A stretch of 64,000 nt of DNA from Flavisolibacter tropicus. Lineage in GTDB: Bacteria > Bacteroidota > Bacteroidia > Chitinophagales > Chitinophagaceae. A program made the position numbers and the translations under genes. A model generated the notes under the pieces. It had not been told where the DNA came from, did no database searches, and saw nothing but the letters and a program-made list of their open reading frames with translations. This document shows, piece by piece, positions 60,900 to 64,000 of this stretch (position 1 is the first letter of the stretch; each line of letters starts with the position of its first letter). The stretch is from contig NZ_CP011390.1 of assembly GCF_001644645.1 (NCBI RefSeq), forward strand, positions 3,096,001-3,160,000, read 5' to 3'.

Positions 60900-61514
60900 A
60901 TGCGCATACATATACATCCCGACAATCCACAGCCGCGCTTGATTCGGCAAGTAGTTGATATCTTGAAAGGAGGGGGAGTGATTGTGTACCCAACTGACAC
61001 CATTTATGGTTTAGGTTGCGATATTTTTCAACAGAAAGCGGTAGAGCGAATTTGCCGGCTAAAAGGTGTTGACCCACAAAAAGCCCAGCTTTCGTTTGTA
61101 TGCCATGACCTAAGCGATTTAAGCCACTATGCCCGGCAGTTAGAGACTTCGGTTTATCGTATGCTGAAGCAGTATCTACCCGGTCCTTATACATTTATTT
61201 TAGACGCCAGCAAACAAGTACCTAAGATCTTAAAAAGTAAGCGCGACACCGTAGGGATCCGTGTACCAGACAACAATATTGCTCAAAGCATTGTAGAAGA
61301 ACTCGGCAATCCTATTTTAAGTGCCTCCTTGCCTGGTGAGTTTGTAGAAGACTATACCGACCCTGAAATTATTCAGGACCGGTTTGGCAAGCTGGTTGAC
61401 CTTGTCATTGATGGCGGTATTGGAGGTATGGTGCCTTCCACTATCATTGATGTTACGTCAGGAAGTCCGGAACTAGTGCGCTTAGGCGCGGGTGAATGGG
61501 AGATGGTGGAATAG
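60900..61514 (+). CDS. Sua5/YciO/YrdC-family L-threonylcarbamoyladenylate synthase
   Basis: 204 residues with the YrdC fold. It has GGGVIVYPTDTIYGLGCDIF near residue 27, with the T-D-T-x-Y-G-L motif, RLKGVDPQKAQLSFVCHDLSDLSHYA, LPGPYTFILDASKQVPK, and TVGIRVPDNNIAQSIVEELGNPILSASLP. It makes threonylcarbamoyl-AMP for the t6A modification of tRNA, or belongs to the YciO branch of that family. RLKGVDPQK rather than KxRP fits the YciO side. It is monocistronic and followed by repeats. Confidence 0.9.
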   Translation: MRIHIHPDNPQPRLIRQVVDILKGGGVIVYPTDTIYGLGCDIFQQKAVERICRLKGVDPQKAQLSFVCHDLSDLSHYARQLETSVYRMLKQYLPGPYTFILDASKQVPKILKSKRDTVGIRVPDNNIAQSIVEELGNPILSASLPGEFVEDYTDPEIIQDRFGKLVDLVIDGGIGGMVPSTIIDVTSGSPELVRLGAGEWEMVE

Positions 61515-61701
61515 AATTTCAGATTTTAGATTGACGATTGCGGATTGGGAAGAAAAGACGCCGCTTTTAGGAGCTTTACCGTCTTCTCATTGGGAGCACA
61601 ATCCGCACCTACTCATTACACTTTTCTTTAATTACTTACGGATGCCAGCCGGAGTAGTATAGGCTACTAGCAGAGGCAGTATAGGCTCTGATATGAATGA
61701 T

Positions 61702-61813
61702 TAGTGAATGTGGAAGGCAGGTAGAGGGCTTTATCTGTGCAGTTGGTACGGACTTACCTACAGAAGAGGTACAGAAGAGGTACAGACTAGGTACAGATAA
61801 GGTACAAGAGACC
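61702..61813 (-). repeat. Dispersed repeat, copy 2 (inverted relative to 9284-9384)
   Basis: Almost base-for-base complement of 9284-9384 with one extra CTGTACC unit. It lies in the gene-free stretch 61515-62082, beside a GCCCCTGAAGGGG module (about 61830-61850), a GCAGC-type run (about 61955-61972) and CACTCACCATTGACC words. Confidence 0.75.
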
Positions 61814-62066
61814 AGGGAGGGCAGCGCATGCCCCCGGCCCCTGAAGGGGAGCACCCACGCACAAGAGTCCTTCTTTTAAATCCCAAAGGACAAATTCCAA
61901 ATTCCAGTTATATGAGTCGCACTTACCGAGGATACACTATACTCCCCCTCACAGCTCGCAGCTTGCAGCTTCCCTTACTCACCACTCACCATTGACCATT
62001 CACCACTGTCTTTCTTTCTGTGGACTGTCGTCTGTCGACCGTGGACTACACTTCACATCTCCGATC

Positions 62067-62074
62067 TATCTTTG
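62067..62074 (+). promoter_or_regulatory. -7 element 8 bases before the EamA gene
   Basis: TATCTTTG matches TAnnTTTG and ends 8 bases before the GTG at 62083. It is placed after a repeat-rich region that extends to about 62060. Confidence 0.55.
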
Positions 62075-62082
62075 CGCCTACT

Positions 62083-62967
62083 GTGACATCAAAAACAAAA
62101 GCGCACCTGGCCGTATTAGGCACAAATCTCTTTTTTGCGGCCAACTATAGTTTGGTAAAACTGATTTCACCTGCCTTAATAAAACCTTTTGGCATCAACA
62201 TTTTCCGTGTAGGTATTAGTTTACTGTTATTCTGGATAGTATGGTTATTTGGCAAGTCGAAAGCTGGTATTCGCAAAAATGATATTGGTCGTTTTTTGCT
62301 TTGCGGGTTTATGGGTATTGCCATCAATCAAACTCTTTTTATAAAAGGCCTTACCCTTACCTCCACGGTACATGCTTCTCTATTAACATTAACCACGCCT
62401 TTACTTATAACTATACTTGCTTTTTGGGTACTGAAAGAATCCCTTACCCTATTCAAAGCCGTTGGTCTGGCTTTAGGCATTGGCGGATCGGCCTTATTGA
62501 TCCTTTCAAAGGAAAGCTCCTCGCATGCTACTAATTATTTATTAGGCGACATACTCATAGTCATCAACGCCATTTCATATGCGCTATATTTCATCCTGGT
62601 GAAGCCGTTGATGCAGCACTACACTCCATTGCATGTTATAAGGTGGGTATTTACGTTTGGCTTTATGATGGTACTGCCCATAGGACTGTCAGATGTTATG
62701 GCGGTAGACTTTAATGCTTTTGAGCCCGTTCACTTTCTTTCTTTGGCGGGCATTGTATTGACCGGTACTTTTTTGGCTTACTTTTTTACTACTTATGGCA
62801 TTCAGCACTTGGGAGCTAGTATCACCGGCTCTTATATCTATACCCAACCGGTATTTGCCGTACTTATTGCCACATTCGTACTTCACGAAGGCCTTTCCTG
62901 GCAGAAATTGGCTGCCGCTGTTTTGATTTTTAGTGGGGTCTTTCTGGTTAACTACCGTAAACGGTGA
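62083..62967 (+). CDS. EamA/DMT-superfamily transporter
   Basis: 294 residues from a GTG at 62083, with ten predicted membrane segments in two EamA halves. The first half begins LAVLGTNLFFAANYSLVKLISPALIKPFGINIFRVGISLLLFW; the second has YLLGDILIVINAISYALYFILVKPLMQHYTP and ends QPVFAVLIATFVLHEGLSWQKLAAAVLIFSGVFLV. It is a drug/metabolite exporter of unknown substrate. A longer frame from 62020 crosses repeat words and the promoter element, so the GTG at 62083 is preferred. Confidence 0.9.
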   Translation: MTSKTKAHLAVLGTNLFFAANYSLVKLISPALIKPFGINIFRVGISLLLFWIVWLFGKSKAGIRKNDIGRFLLCGFMGIAINQTLFIKGLTLTSTVHASLLTLTTPLLITILAFWVLKESLTLFKAVGLALGIGGSALLILSKESSSHATNYLLGDILIVINAISYALYFILVKPLMQHYTPLHVIRWVFTFGFMMVLPIGLSDVMAVDFNAFEPVHFLSLAGIVLTGTFLAYFFTTYGIQHLGASITGSYIYTQPVFAVLIATFVLHEGLSWQKLAAAVLIFSGVFLVNYRKR

Positions 62968-63362
62968 ATGTGATTTCACGCAGAGAGCGCTTCGCGCTGT
63001 AATGTTTCGCGCAGAGGCGCAGAGGACGCAGAGGAATGTAGAACTAGGATTATTAGGATGGAGGAGGATGGGGAGGAGAAGGGTTGACAGGTTGATGAGG
63101 TGATAAGTTGACAAGGAAAGGAATAATGAACAAGGAACAAGGAATGAAGAAGTGAGGGAAATATTCAATGCTCAATACTCAACGATCAAAGTTCAATGGA
63201 GAGAAAAAGAATTGATAAATGAAAAAGCACTCCTTAAGTGGAGTGCTTTTCTTTTTATAGACATTCAATTTCTTCTCCTTTTCTCCTTAGCTCTGTGCGC
63301 AACCCTTTCTCCGCGTCTCTGCGTGACACCTGCTGCGTGCAGCGTAAAGCGTATAGCTTGAA
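62968..63362. repeat. Mixed intergenic repeats
   Basis: This gene-free 398-base stretch holds CGCAGAGAGCGCTTCGCGC and CGCAGAGGCGCAGAGGACGC words (about 62977-63033), GAACTAGGATTATTAGGATGG (about 63041), GGTTGACAGGTTGATGAGG (about 63083), GAACAAGGAACAAGGAATG (about 63127), AATATTCAATGCTCAATACTC (about 63161), a terminator, CTCCGCGTCTCTGCGTGAC (about 63310) and a GCAGC-type run (about 63336-63360). Confidence 0.65.
63223..63255. terminator. Rho-independent terminator
   Basis: AAAAGCACTCC, loop TTAAGT, GGAGTGCTTTTCTTTTT. It has the same stem as the terminators at 55053-55084 and 15282-15320. Confidence 0.88.
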
Positions 63363-63365
63363 GGG

Positions 63366-63863
63366 CTAGGTCAACGGATTCTTGGGATAGTCGAAGAACA
63401 GGAATTGTTTTTCTGCATCTTTGAATGCTTCCCACTTGTCAACAGCAGCGCTCACCGCAAAAATGCCACAGGTGGGCATATCGTCTATGCGTACATTGGT
63501 AAGTGTGTTTGCAAATTCAGTAATACCTGGGTTGTGCGAGAATAGGGCTACAATATCCTGTTTATCAGGCAAGGACGCTACCACCCGGTAGAAATTATCC
63601 AAAGAAGGCTCATAGAGTTCTTCTTTGATCAGAACATCGTCTTTAGCCACCTTGTATTCTTCTGCAAATAACCGGGCTGTTTTTTTAGCGCGCTTTGCCG
63701 GGCTGGATACAAACAGGTCAATCTTGATATTCTTTTCCTTCAGGCGTTCGGCCATGTCGGGCGCATCTTTTTTGCCCCGATCATTGAGCGGCCGCTCCAT
63801 ATCAGGTTGATCAAAACGATCCCAACTACTTTTAGCATGACGAACGACAAGAAGTGTTTTCAT
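63366..63863 (-). CDS. sixA: SixA-type phosphohistidine phosphatase
   Basis: 165 residues of the histidine phosphatase branch. The phosphohistidine motif is LLVVRHAKSSWD (R-H-A near residue 8), followed by ERPLNDRGKKDAPDMAERL, VSSPAKRAKKTARLFAE and VALFSHNPGITEFANTL with the second histidine. SixA removes phosphate from histidine of phosphotransfer proteins; Bacteroidota copies have unknown partners. It is preceded on the same strand by a partial PurF-like gene. Confidence 0.92.
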   Translation of the reverse strand: MKTLLVVRHAKSSWDRFDQPDMERPLNDRGKKDAPDMAERLKEKNIKIDLFVSSPAKRAKKTARLFAEEYKVAKDDVLIKEELYEPSLDNFYRVVASLPDKQDIVALFSHNPGITEFANTLTNVRIDDMPTCGIFAVSAAVDKWEAFKDAEKQFLFFDYPKNPLT

Positions 63864-63894
63864 ACTTTAAAAGTCGGAAAAGAAACGCAGAAAT

Positions 63895-64000
63895 TTAATA
63901 GCCCCTTGTGTTTTTACCTTCCATATAATTCATAAAGGCTTTGTTCACCACGCGGTTTCCACCCTCTGTTGGGTAGTTACCGGTAAAGTACCAGTCGCCC
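63895..64000 (-). CDS. C-terminal end of a PurF-like amidophosphoribosyltransferase (partial)
   Basis: The last 35 codons of a gene entering from the right edge. The translated end reads GDWYFTGNYPTEGGNRVVNK and then AFMNYMEGKNTRGY-stop. This resembles the C-terminus of the large class II glutamine amidotransferase/amidophosphoribosyltransferase proteins of Chitinophagaceae, which end in W-Y-F-T-G-x-Y-P-T-x-G-G-N. The assignment depends on this short tail alone. It is 31 bases upstream of sixA on the same strand, so cotranscription is possible. Confidence 0.5.
   Translation of the reverse strand, partial: GDWYFTGNYPTEGGNRVVNKAFMNYMEGKNTRGY

Overview
The window looks like chromosomal DNA of a Bacteroidota member, most likely Chitinophagaceae or a close relative. 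This rests on TAnnTTTG-type -7 promoter elements, a separately encoded two-gene MetH, the tiny ribosomal protein bTHX beside an HU gene, an S46 dipeptidyl-peptidase, a DUF3857 transglutaminase protein, and many secreted proteins whose signal peptides end in Ala-Gln or Cys. No rRNA, tRNA or CRISPR array was seen.

Region 1 (1-8197) is accessory and is the most interesting part. Six single-gene units all lie on the minus strand (a secreted protein, a class C beta-lactamase-like serine hydrolase, an RHS/YD-repeat lipoprotein, a small lipoprotein, a small DUF6881-like protein, and an EF-Tu domain-III-like protein). They are separated by long imperfect palindromes whose outer cores end in AAC and begin with GTT, the layout of integron attC sites. 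At the right end sits a tyrosine recombinase on the same strand. I read this as an integron-like cassette array that runs off the left edge of the window, with a recombinase that lacks the IntI-specific insertion. An IS1182-type element sits at one cassette junction and appears to have removed material there.

Region 2 (8427-24662) holds ordinary genes spaced by repeat-filled intergenic DNA: a conserved basic protein, a TPR protein followed by a frameshifted relic, two secreted proteins (one with MORN repeats and a TonB domain), a DUF2000 protein, a GyrI-like protein, Hsp20, a UvrD-type helicase with a PD-(D/E)XK nuclease end, an SMI1/KNR4 protein, a DUF1772 protein and a HExxH protease.

Region 3 (25157-38403) carries an alpha/beta hydrolase, a DoxX-like protein, an ECF sigma factor, a rhomboid protease, YceI, a divergent pirin/HxlR pair with a clear operator, an Ig-like lipoprotein, recR, and the two metH genes. 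A GxxExxY gene carried by an inverted repeat lies between the metH genes.

Region 4 (38478-50513) has a HAD hydrolase, a LOG-family protein, exonuclease III, HU, bTHX, pdxH, a coiled-coil protein, pyrH, a TPR lipoprotein, a transglutaminase-like protein, a GNAT acetyltransferase and small proteins. Region 5 (50588-64000) has the DUF3857 protein, the S46 peptidase, a beta-barrel candidate, a dipeptide-epimerase-like enolase, a di-haem cytochrome, an AhpD-like protein, a repeat-borne four-helix-bundle (23S IVS) gene, the beta subunit of a 2-oxoacid:ferredoxin oxidoreductase, a JmjC/cupin-like protein, a Sua5/YciO protein, an EamA transporter, SixA, and the end of a probable PurF-like gene.

Two genome-wide themes stand out. 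First, intergenic DNA is packed with several families of short degenerate repeats, and two small ORFs (GxxExxY and 23S-IVS) are embedded in such repeats as if they travel with them. Second, several genes have a TAnnTTTG element only 4-8 bases before the start codon, which predicts leaderless or nearly leaderless mRNAs.
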